Source of the DNA: Phascolarctobacterium sp. ET69
Lineage (GTDB): Bacteria > Bacillota > Negativicutes > Acidaminococcales > Acidaminococcaceae
Reading direction: 5' to 3'
NCBI RefSeq assembly: GCF_023336935.1
Contig: NZ_JAMBLR010000002.1
Coordinates: forward strand, 124,001 to 188,000
Length of the DNA: 64,000 nucleotides
Both the position numbers and the translations under genes were made by a program. Numbering within the stretch: the first letter of the stretch is position 1; each line of letters starts with the position of its first letter. Shown piece by piece: positions 41,167 to 50,532 of this stretch. A model generated the notes under the pieces. It made no database searches. It saw nothing but the letters and a program-made list of their open reading frames with translations, and was not told where the DNA came from.

Positions 41167-42209
41167 GGCTCCTCCGTATAATCGCCGCGGGCAGAAACAA
41201 TCCGGTAGCCAATGGAGGCTACTTCACGCTTCAGTTCGTTCAGCGCTTCGGCTGCTTCTGCACCGGTGTGCAGTTTATTGTCGTACAAAAGGTATTTGCC
41301 GCGTACGTTCTGCGGCGAAAGATTGGGCATAATAACGTTTGCACCGGCCTTAATGCCCAAAAGCCTGCCGCCCGGGGCCAGAGTTCCCAGCGCCGTTGTT
41401 GCGGGCAATAAAACGTGCGGAAATAAAAGCCGCAGGACGGCAAGCAGCACCAAAGTAAGTTCCACGCTGCCTGCGGGTTCGTCCTTAAACGGCGTATCAT
41501 GGTGTGGGATGAAAGGCCCTATGCCAATCATTTGTGGGCGCAGTTTTTGAAGAAACATTAAATCGTCCGCTAAATTTTCCGCCGTCTGGTAAGGAGAGCC
41601 AACCATAAAGCCTGCGCCTGCCTGATAGCCGAGTTCTTTTAAAGTATACAGGCAGTTCTGACGGTTTTGGGCACTCAGTTCTGCCGGGTGCAGTTTGGCG
41701 TAATGCGCACAATCTGCCGTTTCGTGGCGCAGAAGATAACGGTCAGCGCCTGCTTTTTTCCACAGAGCGTAGGTTTCACGGCTGCGCTCGCCGATGGAAA
41801 GCGTAACGGCGCAGTCCGGATGCTGCGCTTTAATGGCGCGCACAATGGCGGCGATATCCTCGTCACTGTAAAAATAATCCTCGCCGCCCTGTAAAACAAA
41901 AGTGCGGAAGCCAAGCCCATACCCTGCTCGGCAGCATTCCAGAATTTCTTCCTGCGTAAGGCGATAGCGCGCGGCATTTTTGTTGCTGCGCCTTATGCCG
42001 CAGTAATAGCAGTCGTTTTTGCAGTAGTTGGTAAACTCTATCAGCCCGCGCACAAAAATCTGCCTGCCGAAGCTTTTTTGTGCTGTTTGCTGTGCCAGCG
42101 CAAAAAGCAGGTTTTTATGCTGCGCGCCCTGTTTGATAAGCTGCAAGGCTTCGTCTTTATTAAGGCTGTGCGTATTGTTTAATTTTTCTATCAGCAAGGC
42201 TGTATCCAT
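41151..42209 (-). CDS. hydE: [FeFe]-hydrogenase maturation radical-SAM enzyme HydE
   Basis: 352 residues. The radical-SAM cluster motif is CKNDCYYC (Cx3Cx2C), in the HydE context GLIEFTNYCKNDCYYCGI; LQGGEDYFYSD and GFMVGSPYQT match HydE/BioB-like enzymes. HydE takes part in assembling the H-cluster dithiomethylamine ligand. No hydF, hydG or hydrogenase gene is in the window, so those would be elsewhere. It is transcribed with clcA. Confidence 0.85.
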   Translation of the reverse strand: MDTALLIEKLNNTHSLNKDEALQLIKQGAQHKNLLFALAQQTAQKSFGRQIFVRGLIEFTNYCKNDCYYCGIRRSNKNAARYRLTQEEILECCRAGYGLGFRTFVLQGGEDYFYSDEDIAAIVRAIKAQHPDCAVTLSIGERSRETYALWKKAGADRYLLRHETADCAHYAKLHPAELSAQNRQNCLYTLKELGYQAGAGFMVGSPYQTAENLADDLMFLQKLRPQMIGIGPFIPHHDTPFKDEPAGSVELTLVLLAVLRLLFPHVLLPATTALGTLAPGGRLLGIKAGANVIMPNLSPQNVRGKYLLYDNKLHTGAEAAEALNELKREVASIGYRIVSARGDYTEEPWTQG

Positions 42210-42358
42210 ACATAAAAACTCCTTTAAATACTTTTATTATATCATGTTCTGGCAGCGGCGGCTGCAAATTTGCGGCAGGATTTTTGGCGGCGGCGGAGAA
42301 TTAAAATAATATTAAGTAACTTTTCGCTGATTTTAAGTTTTGGAGGAAAGAAACAAAA

Positions 42359-43213
42359 ATGTTTGATAAGGTTTTGCTTGCAACAGATTTATCGGAGGAA
42401 GCGGACGGTCTGCTTCCGTGTTTTTACAGCTTGTGCCCTGATGACGATACCGAGGTTGCGGTAGCGCATATTTTTAAAGACAAAGAGGATGCGGAGCCCG
42501 GCAGCAGCAGCTTTAAAAAAGTGCAGAGCCGTGTGCGGGCGGTGGTTGCCGAACTGCGCCGCGCCGGATATGAAAACGCGCGTGAAATTTACCGCAGCGG
42601 CGAAGTTTTTGAGCAGTTAACGGAAATTGCCGATGATGAGGACGCAGGGCTTATTATGGTGGCGTCGCACGGAAAAGGCTTTTTTAAAAGCGCGCTTTTG
42701 GGAAGCACCACCTTTGATTTGGCGCGTGCTACCGACAGGCCGCTGTTTGTTTCAAAACCGGTGGAAGATGCAGGCGACGAACTGCTGCAGAAAAATCTGC
42801 TGCACCGCATTCTGGTGCCGACCGATTTTTCGCTGAAGTCTTTGTCGGCGCTGGACGTTATCCGTATGCTGCGCGAGCATATCAGCGAAGTTGTGTTTGT
42901 GCATGTGGTGGAACGCAGCCGCAGCCAGGATGATTTGGAAGATAAAATGAAAACGGCTTCAAACCGCCTGCAGGAACTGGTGGACGAAATGAAAATTTTC
43001 GGCATTAAAGCAGGGTTTCATGTACGCAAAGGTGCGGCTTCCAAAGAGATTCTGCGCATTGCCGAAAAAGAGGATGTTTCGCTGATTGTAATGGCCAAAA
43101 CAGGCGCGGGGCTGGTTAAAGGTTTGGTAATGGGCAGCACGGCACAGAACGTAACTTTAAATTCCGAAAGGTCGCTTTTACTTTTGCCGCCGGAAAATGC
43201 AGCGGATGATTAA
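42359..43213 (+). CDS. Tandem universal stress protein (two UspA domains)
   Basis: 284 residues, two UspA-like domains in series (about 1-140 and 150-284). The ATP-binding loop motif is present twice: SHGKGFFKSALLGST and KTGAGLVKGLVMGST. Each domain starts with the usual beta-strand (KVLLATDLSEEADG, RILVPTDFSLKSLS). Tandem UspA proteins take part in stress survival, target unknown. GGAGG lies upstream, and the gene diverges from hydE. Confidence 0.88.
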   Translation: MFDKVLLATDLSEEADGLLPCFYSLCPDDDTEVAVAHIFKDKEDAEPGSSSFKKVQSRVRAVVAELRRAGYENAREIYRSGEVFEQLTEIADDEDAGLIMVASHGKGFFKSALLGSTTFDLARATDRPLFVSKPVEDAGDELLQKNLLHRILVPTDFSLKSLSALDVIRMLREHISEVVFVHVVERSRSQDDLEDKMKTASNRLQELVDEMKIFGIKAGFHVRKGAASKEILRIAEKEDVSLIVMAKTGAGLVKGLVMGSTAQNVTLNSERSLLLLPPENAADD

Positions 43214-43242
43214 ATAATTTGCAGAAAAATTATGTAAAAACC

Positions 43243-43271
43243 TTGACAAGTAAGCAAAATATAGGTATACT
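43243..43271 (+). promoter_or_regulatory. Promoter of the tRNA-Ser transcript
   Basis: TTGACA at 43243-43248 and TATACT at 43266-43271, spacer 17. A hairpin ACTTGCGG/CCGCAAGT (43275-43302) with a T-tract follows at the start site and may affect the leader. Confidence 0.75.
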
Positions 43272-43346
43272 GTTACTTGCGGCTGATGCCATAACCGCAA
43301 GTTTTCTTTTGCGGCAAAAACCAAATATTTATCACATTTTCAACAC

Positions 43347-43436
43347 GGAGAGATGACCGAGTGGTTGAAGGTGCACGCCTGGAAAGCGTGTGTGCGGGAA
43401 ACCGTACCGAGGGTTCGAATCCCTCTCTCTCCGCCA
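43347..43436 (+). tRNA. tRNA-Ser (anticodon GGA)
   Basis: 90 nt with a long variable arm as expected for serine. The acceptor GGAGAGA pairs with TCTCTCC, the anticodon loop CTGGAAA gives GGA, discriminator is G and CCA is encoded at 43434-43436. Confidence 0.95.
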
Positions 43437-43446
43437 CTTAAAAACT

Positions 43447-43467
43447 GCCGCGTAAGCGGTTTTTTTA
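43447..43467 (+). terminator. Terminator of tRNA-Ser
   Basis: CCGC-GTAA-GCGG at 43448-43459 followed by T-rich sequence; a short hairpin. Confidence 0.5.
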
Positions 43468-43475
43468 TTACTTCT

Positions 43476-43601
43476 TTGTAGGACCGCAGATGGCGGGTCC
43501 TGCGCAATGAAAGCCTGTGAACCGTGTCAGGACCGGGAGGGAGCAGCACTAAGCAGTTACTTGCATGTGCCGCAGGGGTGCCTGCATTTGCGGCCCTACA
43601 A
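43476..43601 (+). ncRNA. ffs: Signal recognition particle RNA (small bacterial form)
   Basis: The conserved SRP helix-8 is clear: GTCAGGACCGGGAGGGAGCA, then GCACTAAGC. The ends pair (TTGTAGG with CCTACAA), giving about 126 nt. SRP RNA with Ffh and FtsY guides membrane proteins to the translocon. The place before dnaX and after a tRNA-Ser is the usual Firmicute arrangement. The exact ends are estimated. Confidence 0.93.
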
Positions 43602-43612
43602 GGAAGTAGCTT

Positions 43613-43639
43613 AAGCAGCTCTGATGGGCTGCTTTTTTT
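43613..43639 (+). terminator. Terminator of the SRP RNA
   Basis: AAGCAGC (43613-43619) pairs with GCTGCTT (43628-43634), followed by T. Confidence 0.8.
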
Positions 43640-43713
43640 GTTAATTTTGTTGTACTTATGGGCAGAAATTTTATATAATTATGTGGTAGGCATATTATAA
43701 GGAGGTGCGGCAG

Positions 43714-45480
43714 TTGGCATACGTTGCGTTATACAGAAAGTGGCGCCCGCAGGGGTTCGATTCCCTCGTAGGGCAGGAGGCGGTGCGTACTGCGCTTACC
43801 AATGCGCTGGAAACGGGGCGCATAGCCCATGCCTATCTGTTTGCCGGGCCGCGCGGAACAGGCAAAACCAGCACGGCAAAAATTCTGGCCAAAGCTGTTA
43901 ACTGCGAACACGGGCCGACCCCTAACCCCTGTAATAAATGCCAGAACTGCGTGCGCATAAATGACGGCACATCCATGGATGTGTTTGAAATCGACGCAGC
44001 TTCCAACCGCGGCATTGATGAAATCCGCGATTTGCGCGAAAAAGTTGCTTTTGCGCCCGTAAACGGACGTTATAAAGTATATATTATCGACGAAGTGCAT
44101 ATGCTTACGACGGAGGCCTTCAATGCGCTTTTAAAAACGCTGGAAGAACCGCCGCCGCATGTAATTTTTATTCTGGCGACAACTGAGCCGCATAAAATAC
44201 CGGCAACGATACATTCGCGCTGCCAGCGCTTTGATTTTAAGCGCGTAACCGACAGCGACATTGTTAAACGCCTGCGTGAAGTTGCCGATGGCAGCGGCAT
44301 TGCAGCCGATGAGGACGCCTTGCAGCTGATTGCCGTGCAGGCAGACGGCGGCATGCGTGACGCATTGAGCCTTTTGGACCAGTGCGGTGTTATGGCAGAG
44401 CGCGTAAGCGCTGAAACCGTGCGAAGCGTGCTGGGCATTGTAGGGCGCGAAGCCCTGCGGGAACTTGTAAAAGCGGTTGGCGAAGGCAATGTGCCGAAAT
44501 CGCTGGAGCTTTTGGAAGCCCTGCTTGCAGGCGGCAAGGATGTTAAGCAGATTATTACTGAACTTGCGGAATACCTGCGGGCAGTGCTGCTTTACAAGGC
44601 TTCGCCCGAATACCGCGAGATTTACCTGACTGATACGAAAGAAGCAATAGCTGCTATGGAAGGCCTGTTCAGTACCGACAGGATGATGGCGGCGCAGGAA
44701 CGCCTGCACCAGTGCATGCTGGAACTGCGGCAGAGCGTGCGCGGCAGAATTGCCGCTGAAATGTGCCTGTTTGATTTGTGCCGTGTGGAAGGCAGCACGC
44801 TGGCAGCTTTAACCGCGCGCGTGGAAAAACTGGAAGCCATGCTTGCCGGAAGAATACCGGTAATACAGCAAACGGTTCCTGCTGCGCCTGTGCATCAGGA
44901 TTATTCCCAGCAAGCAGTCGCTGCGCCGGAAACCGGGCCTAAATTCGGCTATGTGCTTGACGAAGGGCATGGCATTCACACCGAAGCGCCGGAACCGCAG
45001 CCTCAGAAAGCTGCTGCGGAAGCAGAAAATTATCAGCCCGCGGCTGAACCTGTTAAAGCCGTGCCTGTAAAAAAAGCCGCTCCCGTGCAGAAAGCAGAGC
45101 CTGCTCCAATTATGGAGGCGGATGCCGCTGCCGGAGATTTGTGGCAGCAGGTGCTTGAAATTTTAAAAACGGAAAAGAAACGCTCCATGGTGGCCTGTGC
45201 TGCTGGTGGGCGTGCAGTAAGCTATGTCAACGGTATTTTAACGGTTGCTTTTAAAAACAAGTTTAACTGCAAGCGCATGAATGCCGATGATTATAAAAAG
45301 GCTTTTGAAGCCGTTTTGCTGCGCCTTGCACGCTGCGAGGTGCGCTTAAACTGCGTTGAAGAAGCCGGACTTGTGCAGAAACCGCCTGCACCGGCGCCTG
45401 CAAAAACGCAGGAAGAAGAACTTGAGCCGGTGGTAAAAAAAGCCATGGCGGCTTTTGGCGGAACATTGCAGAAACTGTAA
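43714..45480 (+). CDS. dnaX: DNA polymerase III gamma/tau subunit
   Basis: 588 residues. Start TTG 43714 has GGAGG 8 bp upstream and gives MAYVALYRKWRPQ; the GTG at 43705 overlaps the ribosome site. The AAA+ domain holds GPRGTGKTSTAKI, a zinc module (C-x8-CNKCQNC) and FNALLKTLEEPP. A Pro/Ala-rich linker (about 385-480) leads to a C-terminal tau-like domain. It loads the sliding clamp together with HolB (24850). Confidence 0.95.
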   Translation: MAYVALYRKWRPQGFDSLVGQEAVRTALTNALETGRIAHAYLFAGPRGTGKTSTAKILAKAVNCEHGPTPNPCNKCQNCVRINDGTSMDVFEIDAASNRGIDEIRDLREKVAFAPVNGRYKVYIIDEVHMLTTEAFNALLKTLEEPPPHVIFILATTEPHKIPATIHSRCQRFDFKRVTDSDIVKRLREVADGSGIAADEDALQLIAVQADGGMRDALSLLDQCGVMAERVSAETVRSVLGIVGREALRELVKAVGEGNVPKSLELLEALLAGGKDVKQIITELAEYLRAVLLYKASPEYREIYLTDTKEAIAAMEGLFSTDRMMAAQERLHQCMLELRQSVRGRIAAEMCLFDLCRVEGSTLAALTARVEKLEAMLAGRIPVIQQTVPAAPVHQDYSQQAVAAPETGPKFGYVLDEGHGIHTEAPEPQPQKAAAEAENYQPAAEPVKAVPVKKAAPVQKAEPAPIMEADAAAGDLWQQVLEILKTEKKRSMVACAAGGRAVSYVNGILTVAFKNKFNCKRMNADDYKKAFEAVLLRLARCEVRLNCVEEAGLVQKPPAPAPAKTQEEELEPVVKKAMAAFGGTLQKL

Positions 45481-45507
45481 TCAGTAAATTTAAGGAGGAA
45501 TTTATTT

Positions 45508-45834
45508 ATGTTTAATCCCGGAATGGCAAATATGCAGGGTATGATGAAAAAAGTACAGAAAATGCAGCAGGATATGCTGAAAATGCAGGAGGAACTGAAA
45601 AACCGCACTGTTGAAGCAACTGCCGGCGGCGGTGCTGTAACCGTTGTTGTAACTGGCCGCAAAACCGTTGAAAAGGTTACCATTGCCCCCAGCGCAGTTG
45701 ACCCCGAAGACGTGGAAATGCTGGAGGATTTGGTTACTACTGCCATTAACGAAGCAATGCGCAAAGTAGACGAAATGACCGAAAAAGAAATGGGCAAAAT
45801 TACTGGCGGGATGAAACTGCCGGGCATGTTCTGA
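45508..45834 (+). CDS. YbaB/EbfC-family nucleoid-associated protein
   Basis: 108 residues. It starts with a Met/Lys/Gln-rich helix ([20 protein letters not shown] near 12-31), then the conserved [12 protein letters not shown] and [17 protein letters not shown]. Family proteins form DNA-binding dimers. It lies between dnaX and recR, as in most bacteria. AAGGAGG precedes the ATG. Confidence 0.93.
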   Translation: MFNPGMANMQGMMKKVQKMQQDMLKMQEELKNRTVEATAGGGAVTVVVTGRKTVEKVTIAPSAVDPEDVEMLEDLVTTAINEAMRKVDEMTEKEMGKITGGMKLPGMF

Positions 45835-45835
45835 T

Positions 45836-46435
45836 ATGGCGCGCCTGATACGCCCGCTGGCAAACCTGCATGAACAGCTGCGGCGTTTGCCGGGCATTGG
45901 TTCCAAAACGGCGCTGCGCCTTGCCTATCATATTATTAATATGCCGGCGGAGGACGTGCAGCGGCTGGCTGCTGCTTTGGTTGATGCCAAACGCCAGGTA
46001 TGCCTGTGCCGTACCTGCTATAATTTAAGCGACAAGCCGGAGTGCGGCATATGCAGCGACCCCGGGCGCGACAAAACCACCATCTGCGTGGTGGAACAGC
46101 CGCAGGATGTAATGGCCATGGAACGCAGCCGCGGGTACAGAGGCCTGTACCATGTCCTGCACGGAGCGCTTTCACCGCTGGACGGCATTGGGCCGGATAA
46201 CCTGCGGATTAAGGAGCTTCTGCGCCGTTTGCAGCAGGGCGAAGTAAAAGAAGTAATTCTGGCAACCAATTCCAATGTGGAGGGTGAAGCAACGGCAGCC
46301 TATCTGGCGCAGCTGCTGAAACCCCTGGGCGTTGTAACCAGCCGTATTGCGCATGGTTTGCCTGTCGGCGGCGATTTGGAGTACGCCGACGAACTGACTT
46401 TGGCACGCGCGCTGGAGAATAGGCTGCGTCTGTAA
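45836..46435 (+). CDS. recR: Recombination mediator protein RecR
   Basis: 199 residues. Helix-hairpin-helix [16 protein letters not shown], a four-Cys zinc finger ([16 protein letters not shown]), and the Toprim domain with [12 protein letters not shown] and [11 protein letters not shown]. It works with RecO/RecF to load RecA onto SSB-coated gaps. The ATG is one base after the ybaB stop. Confidence 0.96.
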   Translation: MARLIRPLANLHEQLRRLPGIGSKTALRLAYHIINMPAEDVQRLAAALVDAKRQVCLCRTCYNLSDKPECGICSDPGRDKTTICVVEQPQDVMAMERSRGYRGLYHVLHGALSPLDGIGPDNLRIKELLRRLQQGEVKEVILATNSNVEGEATAAYLAQLLKPLGVVTSRIAHGLPVGGDLEYADELTLARALENRLRL

Positions 46436-46453
46436 GAAAGGCAAGATTAAAAA

Positions 46454-46783
46454 ATGGAAATACAGGATGCGGAAAACGCAGTCAGGGAAATCGGCACGGC
46501 AGCCATTGATGCTGTACAGGGGCTCGATTCTGCAACGATAGAAGGCTCGCTGCCTTTTATTGCCGGCGTTTTAATTTTACTGATAGCGGTAAAGTTTTTG
46601 TCGCTGCCGTTTAAGCTGGTGTGGAACGGTGTTATCGGCGCCGCTGCGCTGTGGCTGGTAAACCTTATCGGTGCAGCCGTGGGCTTCGGGCTGAAAATAA
46701 CTGTTGCCAAAGCGCTTATCGCCGGTATTTTCGGCGTGCCGGGCCTGCTTGCGGTTTTGTGCTGGGAAATATTTATTAAATAA
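46454..46783 (+). CDS. BofA-like membrane protein (pro-sigma-K processing inhibitor family)
   Basis: 109 residues with two to three hydrophobic segments (about 34-52, 55-75 and 80-106). The GVPGLLAVLCWEIF end and a place after recR fit the BofA family, which in Bacillus restrains the SpoIVFB protease. In a non-sporulating relative its role would differ. Ribosome site GAAAGGCAAG is weak. Confidence 0.8.
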   Translation: MEIQDAENAVREIGTAAIDAVQGLDSATIEGSLPFIAGVLILLIAVKFLSLPFKLVWNGVIGAAALWLVNLIGAAVGFGLKITVAKALIAGIFGVPGLLAVLCWEIFIK

Positions 46784-46786
46784 AGT

Positions 46787-46831
46787 AAAATGCTCTCTTG
46801 TAAGCTGCGTGCTTACAAGAGAGCATTTTTT
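46787..46831. terminator. Strong bidirectional terminator
   Basis: A perfect 16-bp stem (46790-46805 with 46811-46826) closed by TGCGT and flanked by AAAA and TTTTTT, between the convergent bofA-like and pdxR-like genes. Confidence 0.9.
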
Positions 46832-48173
46832 ATAACTGCCATACTTTTTTTAATTCCAAGAGCGCCGGTTCAATATCTTCTTCGGCAATGCCTGCAAACG
46901 AAAGCAAAATTTCCGGGCTGCTGCTTTCGGCTGCTTTAACTGGCAGAATGTGAATGCCTTTTGACATGGCATTTTGTGCAAGTTCTTCTGCCGTGGCAGC
47001 GGCGTGTACCGCCAGGCGGATATGCAGGCCGGATTCGTAAGCCATAATGCTTGCCTTGCTGCCAAAAATATTGGCAAGGGCAGTGCGCAGCAAAGTGTTT
47101 TTTACGGCATAACGGCGGCGCATTTTTTTTATGTGGCGGCGCAGCCCGCCGGACGCAATAAATTCCGCCAGGGCAAACTGCTCAATGCTGGAGGAAGTTT
47201 GGTTATACAAATGCTTGATACGGTTATAAACGGGCAGCAGGTTTTGCGGCAGCACCAAATAGCTTATGCGCAGGCTTGGCAGCAGAATGCGCGAGAACGA
47301 GCCGCAGTAAATTACATTCTGCCCGCCGCTCATGCCCTGCAATGACGAAATGGGGTGCGAAAAATAACGGAATTCGCCGTTGTAATCGTCTTCTAAAATG
47401 TAGGCGCCGTTTTGCTGTGCCCAGCGCAGTAAATCAAGCCTGCCCTGCGGCGAAAGCGAGCGCCCCTTGTATGGGTTGGAGGGGCTTACATAAAGCAGCT
47501 GCGGCAGTTTGTTATGCAGGTTTTCGGTGTTAAAATGGCGCACCTGCCAGCCGCTCATTGCAAAAATATGTTCCGCTTTGGTAAAGCCGGGTTCTTCAAA
47601 AGCAACTGTGTGCGGCAAAGCGTCAAGCACGTCAATAAGTATTTGCAGCAGGCTCTGCATACCGGCACCAATAACTATCTGTTCCGGCGTGCAGATAACG
47701 CTGCGCGCCTCGTGGCTGTAACGCGCAAGCGTGCTGCGCAGGTAGGGTTCACCCTGCGGGTTGCCGTAACCGGCGAGCAGCGCCGAATTTTGCAGGGCAT
47801 GGCCAAGGCAGCGCTTCCAAAGCGAGGCGGGAAAAAGGCTGCTGTCGATATAGTTATTGCCGAAGTCGTACCGTATGGTTGCGGCAGAAGGCTTTTGCGG
47901 CGGAAGAATTTTCTGCGGTTTGCGGGAAACTATGCTGCCCGCAAAGTAACCGCGTTTGGGGCTGGCAATAAGGTAGCCTTCGGCAACAAGCTGGCTGTAT
48001 GCCGCTTCTGCCGTGGTGCGGCTTACATCCAAATCGTGTGCCAGTTTACGCAGCGACGGCATTTTTTCTTCGGCTGCAATTTCACCGCTGTGTATTTTGC
48101 TTTTTATTTCGTTTATCAGGCGCAGATAAAGCGGAAAATCTTTTTTATCTGCCTGCGGCAAGGTTATAAGCAT
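46830..48173 (-). CDS. pdxR: MocR/PdxR-type regulator (GntR plus aminotransferase domain)
   Basis: 447 residues. The N-terminal GntR winged helix (LRKLAHDLDVSRTTAEAAYS near 48-67) is joined to an aminotransferase-like fold I domain that binds PLP; SFSRILLPSLRISYLVLP is the region around the PLP lysine, where the lysine expected at the Schiff base reads as S-R-I-L-L rather than the usual S-K. It is divergent from a pyridoxal-type kinase, so it probably controls vitamin B6 salvage. AAAGGGG precedes the ATG. The symbol is inferred from context. Confidence 0.8.
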   Translation of the reverse strand: MLITLPQADKKDFPLYLRLINEIKSKIHSGEIAAEEKMPSLRKLAHDLDVSRTTAEAAYSQLVAEGYLIASPKRGYFAGSIVSRKPQKILPPQKPSAATIRYDFGNNYIDSSLFPASLWKRCLGHALQNSALLAGYGNPQGEPYLRSTLARYSHEARSVICTPEQIVIGAGMQSLLQILIDVLDALPHTVAFEEPGFTKAEHIFAMSGWQVRHFNTENLHNKLPQLLYVSPSNPYKGRSLSPQGRLDLLRWAQQNGAYILEDDYNGEFRYFSHPISSLQGMSGGQNVIYCGSFSRILLPSLRISYLVLPQNLLPVYNRIKHLYNQTSSSIEQFALAEFIASGGLRRHIKKMRRRYAVKNTLLRTALANIFGSKASIMAYESGLHIRLAVHAAATAEELAQNAMSKGIHILPVKAAESSSPEILLSFAGIAEEDIEPALLELKKVWQL

Positions 48174-48285
48174 AAATTGTCCCCTTTAAAATTGGAAATT
48201 CTGGATATTTTTTTAATAACAGTTTTAGTATATCATAATATCTGTGTTAAAAACATAAATTTTTTGTATTACAGGGGGCTTTAAA
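48174..48285. promoter_or_regulatory. Divergent pdxR/pdxK control region
   Basis: A 112-bp AT-rich spacer. Repeats of CTG(T/G) stand at 48208 and 48241 with AT-rich 20-bp intervals to AACAG and TACAG. PdxR-type regulators bind direct repeats in such spacers, so these are candidates only. Confidence 0.35.
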
Positions 48286-49086
48286 ATGGCATTACATAAG
48301 GCTATGACCATTGCCGGCAGCGATACAAGCGGCGGCGCAGGCATGGAAGCAGATTTAAAAACATTTACCGCCATGGGCGTATACGGCATGACGGCGCTGA
48401 CGGTTATTGTGGCGCAGAACCCGCTCAACTGGGACCACGAGATGTACCCAATAGGCATGGATGTTATTGAAAAACAGATAAAAACCATTGTGGAAGGCAT
48501 CGGCATTGACGCCATGAAAACAGGCATGCTCGGCAGCGCGGAACTGGTGCAGCTGGTTGCCGATACCATTGATAAATACAGTTTGAAGAATGTTGTTATT
48601 GACCCGGTAATGGTGTGCAAGGGCATTGATGCAATTATGGTGCCGGAAGCAGCCAAAGCCATTAAAGAAGTGCTGGTAAGCCGTGCCGACGTTATTACGC
48701 CGAATACTCTGGAAGCGGCGTATATTGCCGGTATGGATAAGGTGGAAACGCTTGACGAAATTAAAGAAGCTGCGGCGCGCATTCAGGAAATGGGCGCAGG
48801 CTATGTTGTTATTAAAAGCGGCTCGCGCAATAACAGCGATGAAGCGGTAGATGTACTGTATGACGGCAAAAACTATGTTGTTAATACCGAAAAGAAAATT
48901 CCCGGCTGCTTTAACCACGGCGCAGGCTGCACTTTTTCGGCAGCCATTACCGCAGGGCTTGCCAAAGGACTGAGCGTTAAGGAGGCTTTGGCGGAAGCCA
49001 AGGAATTTATTACGGTGGCACTTAAAAATTCCTTCCGCCTGAACCAGTTCAGCGGCGCAACCGACCACTGCAAATGGAAGAAATAA
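48286..49086 (+). CDS. pdxK: Pyridoxine/pyridoxal kinase (ThiD-like ribokinase fold)
   Basis: 266 residues. The N-terminal AMTIAGSDTSGGAGMEADLK and GVYGMTALT are ThiD/PdxK features; VIDPVMVCKG and a C-terminal NHGAGCTFSAAITAGLAKG give the catalytic loop (Asp is expected; here the GAGC motif with Cys as in the Gram-positive PdxK group). It phosphorylates pyridoxal, or hydroxymethylpyrimidine in ThiD. The divergent PdxR-like regulator favours vitamin B6 salvage. Confidence 0.83.
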   Translation: MALHKAMTIAGSDTSGGAGMEADLKTFTAMGVYGMTALTVIVAQNPLNWDHEMYPIGMDVIEKQIKTIVEGIGIDAMKTGMLGSAELVQLVADTIDKYSLKNVVIDPVMVCKGIDAIMVPEAAKAIKEVLVSRADVITPNTLEAAYIAGMDKVETLDEIKEAAARIQEMGAGYVVIKSGSRNNSDEAVDVLYDGKNYVVNTEKKIPGCFNHGAGCTFSAAITAGLAKGLSVKEALAEAKEFITVALKNSFRLNQFSGATDHCKWKK

Positions 49087-49103
49087 TTAAAAATAAATAA
49101 TTT

Positions 49104-49152
49104 AAACGGGCTCTGTTTAGGCAGTAATGCTAAAATGCGGGCCCGTTTTTTG
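49104..49152 (+). terminator. Terminator after pdxK
   Basis: AAACGGGC (49104-49111) pairs with GCCCGTTT (49141-49148), followed by T. The loop is long. Confidence 0.7.
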
Positions 49153-49218
49153 TTTAAAAATTTTACTAACCGGTGCAAATACCTTATACTGTAATCAGGA
49201 AAACTGATTGAGGTAAGT

Positions 49219-50532
49219 ATGCTTAAAAAATTTTACCATCCTAAACTGTATATTGGCATTATTATTGTTGCGCTTGTTGTAACCGGCGTATATTTCTGGC
49301 TGTGCCGCCTTGCGGGTGAACATGCGGCCGAAATTTTTAACGCCGAAATGGCGCGGCAGAAAACGCTTGAAGGAAGCGTTGCCGTTGAAAGCATTACGGC
49401 CGATATGTGGGGCAATGTTGGCTTCCGCGGGCTGAAATGGCTGGACGCTGAAGGAGAACCGGTTGTATTTGTGCCGGACGGGCGTTTTAAAGTTAAACCG
49501 TGGGATGTTGTTACCGGCAGCATAAATTTAAACAGCCTGGAAGAAGCGGAACTTAACCACCCTGTAATAGCCATCCGCTTCAATAAAGATATGCGCCCGG
49601 CTTTTTTGCCGGAAAAGAAAAAGGACGCAGGGCAGGAAACAAAAAAGCGTCATAAAGGGCTGCATATCAATTTGCCCGAAAATCTGCCGCAAAGCAGCAT
49701 AAAAATTAATGACTGCACTATTACTGCCAGTTATAGGCACCGTTATTTTGTTTTAAGCGGCGTTAACGCTGCTGTTCGCACGATTAATCCGCAGGAGGCG
49801 GCGCTTAAAATTACCGCAGCCGGTTTTGGCGGCATGATGATTGGCGACGAACTGGGCATAAGCGGCAAACTGTTGCTTAACGGCGGGCAGCCGCAGTGCG
49901 ATTTGTATATTTCCATGAAAAATGTTGTGCCGGAATCCTTAGGGCTTGGCAAGGTTAAGGATACAGCCAGTGTTTACGGGCACGCTACGGGGCCGCTTGC
50001 CGGGCCTTCTATCGACGGCAGAATTGAATTTTTACAGCTTAATATACCGGCACTGCGTTTTTACAAAGTTAACGGCGATTTCTTTTATAAAGACGGAAAA
50101 ATTGATTTCAGCAATGTAACAGGCGGCATTTACGGCGGTACGGTGGAAGCAACCGGAACCTATGACGTAGATACGCGCGGTTACAGCATTGATGCGCTGG
50201 GGCACGATTTAATGGCGTCCATTGCGGCCAAAACAAGCAAAATTAACTGCCGTGTGGAGCTTGATTTAAAAATGCGCAGCGACGGCAACCCCAAAAACGT
50301 ACTTACTTACGGCAGTTTTACAAGCGGCGCGGGCACATACAGCCTGATACCGTTTGAACAGATTTCTGGCAAATTTAATGACAGGCATGGAGTGCTGAAA
50401 TTTACGGATGTAAAAATAAAAACGCCGCTTGGCGAAGTTACAAGCGACGCTTTTGAAATCGTTAAGGGGCGCGTGCATATTAATGATATCTGGCTGACAG
50501 CGCCGGACGGTGAAAAAATACAGGTAAAATAA
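49219..50532 (+). CDS. AsmA/TamB-like envelope protein
   Basis: 437 residues. One N-terminal membrane helix (about 10-30) is followed by a beta-rich domain. The run from GHATGPLAGPSIDGRIEF (about 255-272) through VNGDFFYKDGKIDFSNVTGG and FTDVKIKTPLGEVTSDAFEI is typical of AsmA-like/DUF3971 beta-taco proteins, which span the periplasm and move lipids to the outer membrane. A Lys-rich loop (about 135-150) interrupts it. Its presence supports a diderm cell. Precise role is inferred. It is monocistronic. Confidence 0.7.
   Translation: MLKKFYHPKLYIGIIIVALVVTGVYFWLCRLAGEHAAEIFNAEMARQKTLEGSVAVESITADMWGNVGFRGLKWLDAEGEPVVFVPDGRFKVKPWDVVTGSINLNSLEEAELNHPVIAIRFNKDMRPAFLPEKKKDAGQETKKRHKGLHINLPENLPQSSIKINDCTITASYRHRYFVLSGVNAAVRTINPQEAALKITAAGFGGMMIGDELGISGKLLLNGGQPQCDLYISMKNVVPESLGLGKVKDTASVYGHATGPLAGPSIDGRIEFLQLNIPALRFYKVNGDFFYKDGKIDFSNVTGGIYGGTVEATGTYDVDTRGYSIDALGHDLMASIAAKTSKINCRVELDLKMRSDGNPKNVLTYGSFTSGAGTYSLIPFEQISGKFNDRHGVLKFTDVKIKTPLGEVTSDAFEIVKGRVHINDIWLTAPDGEKIQVK

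Noticed and set aside
43275-43310. Very small RNA formed by the hairpin at the tRNA-Ser promoter
   Set aside because: The likely transcript start (about 43278) lies inside the left arm of the hairpin, so a full hairpin RNA would not be made.
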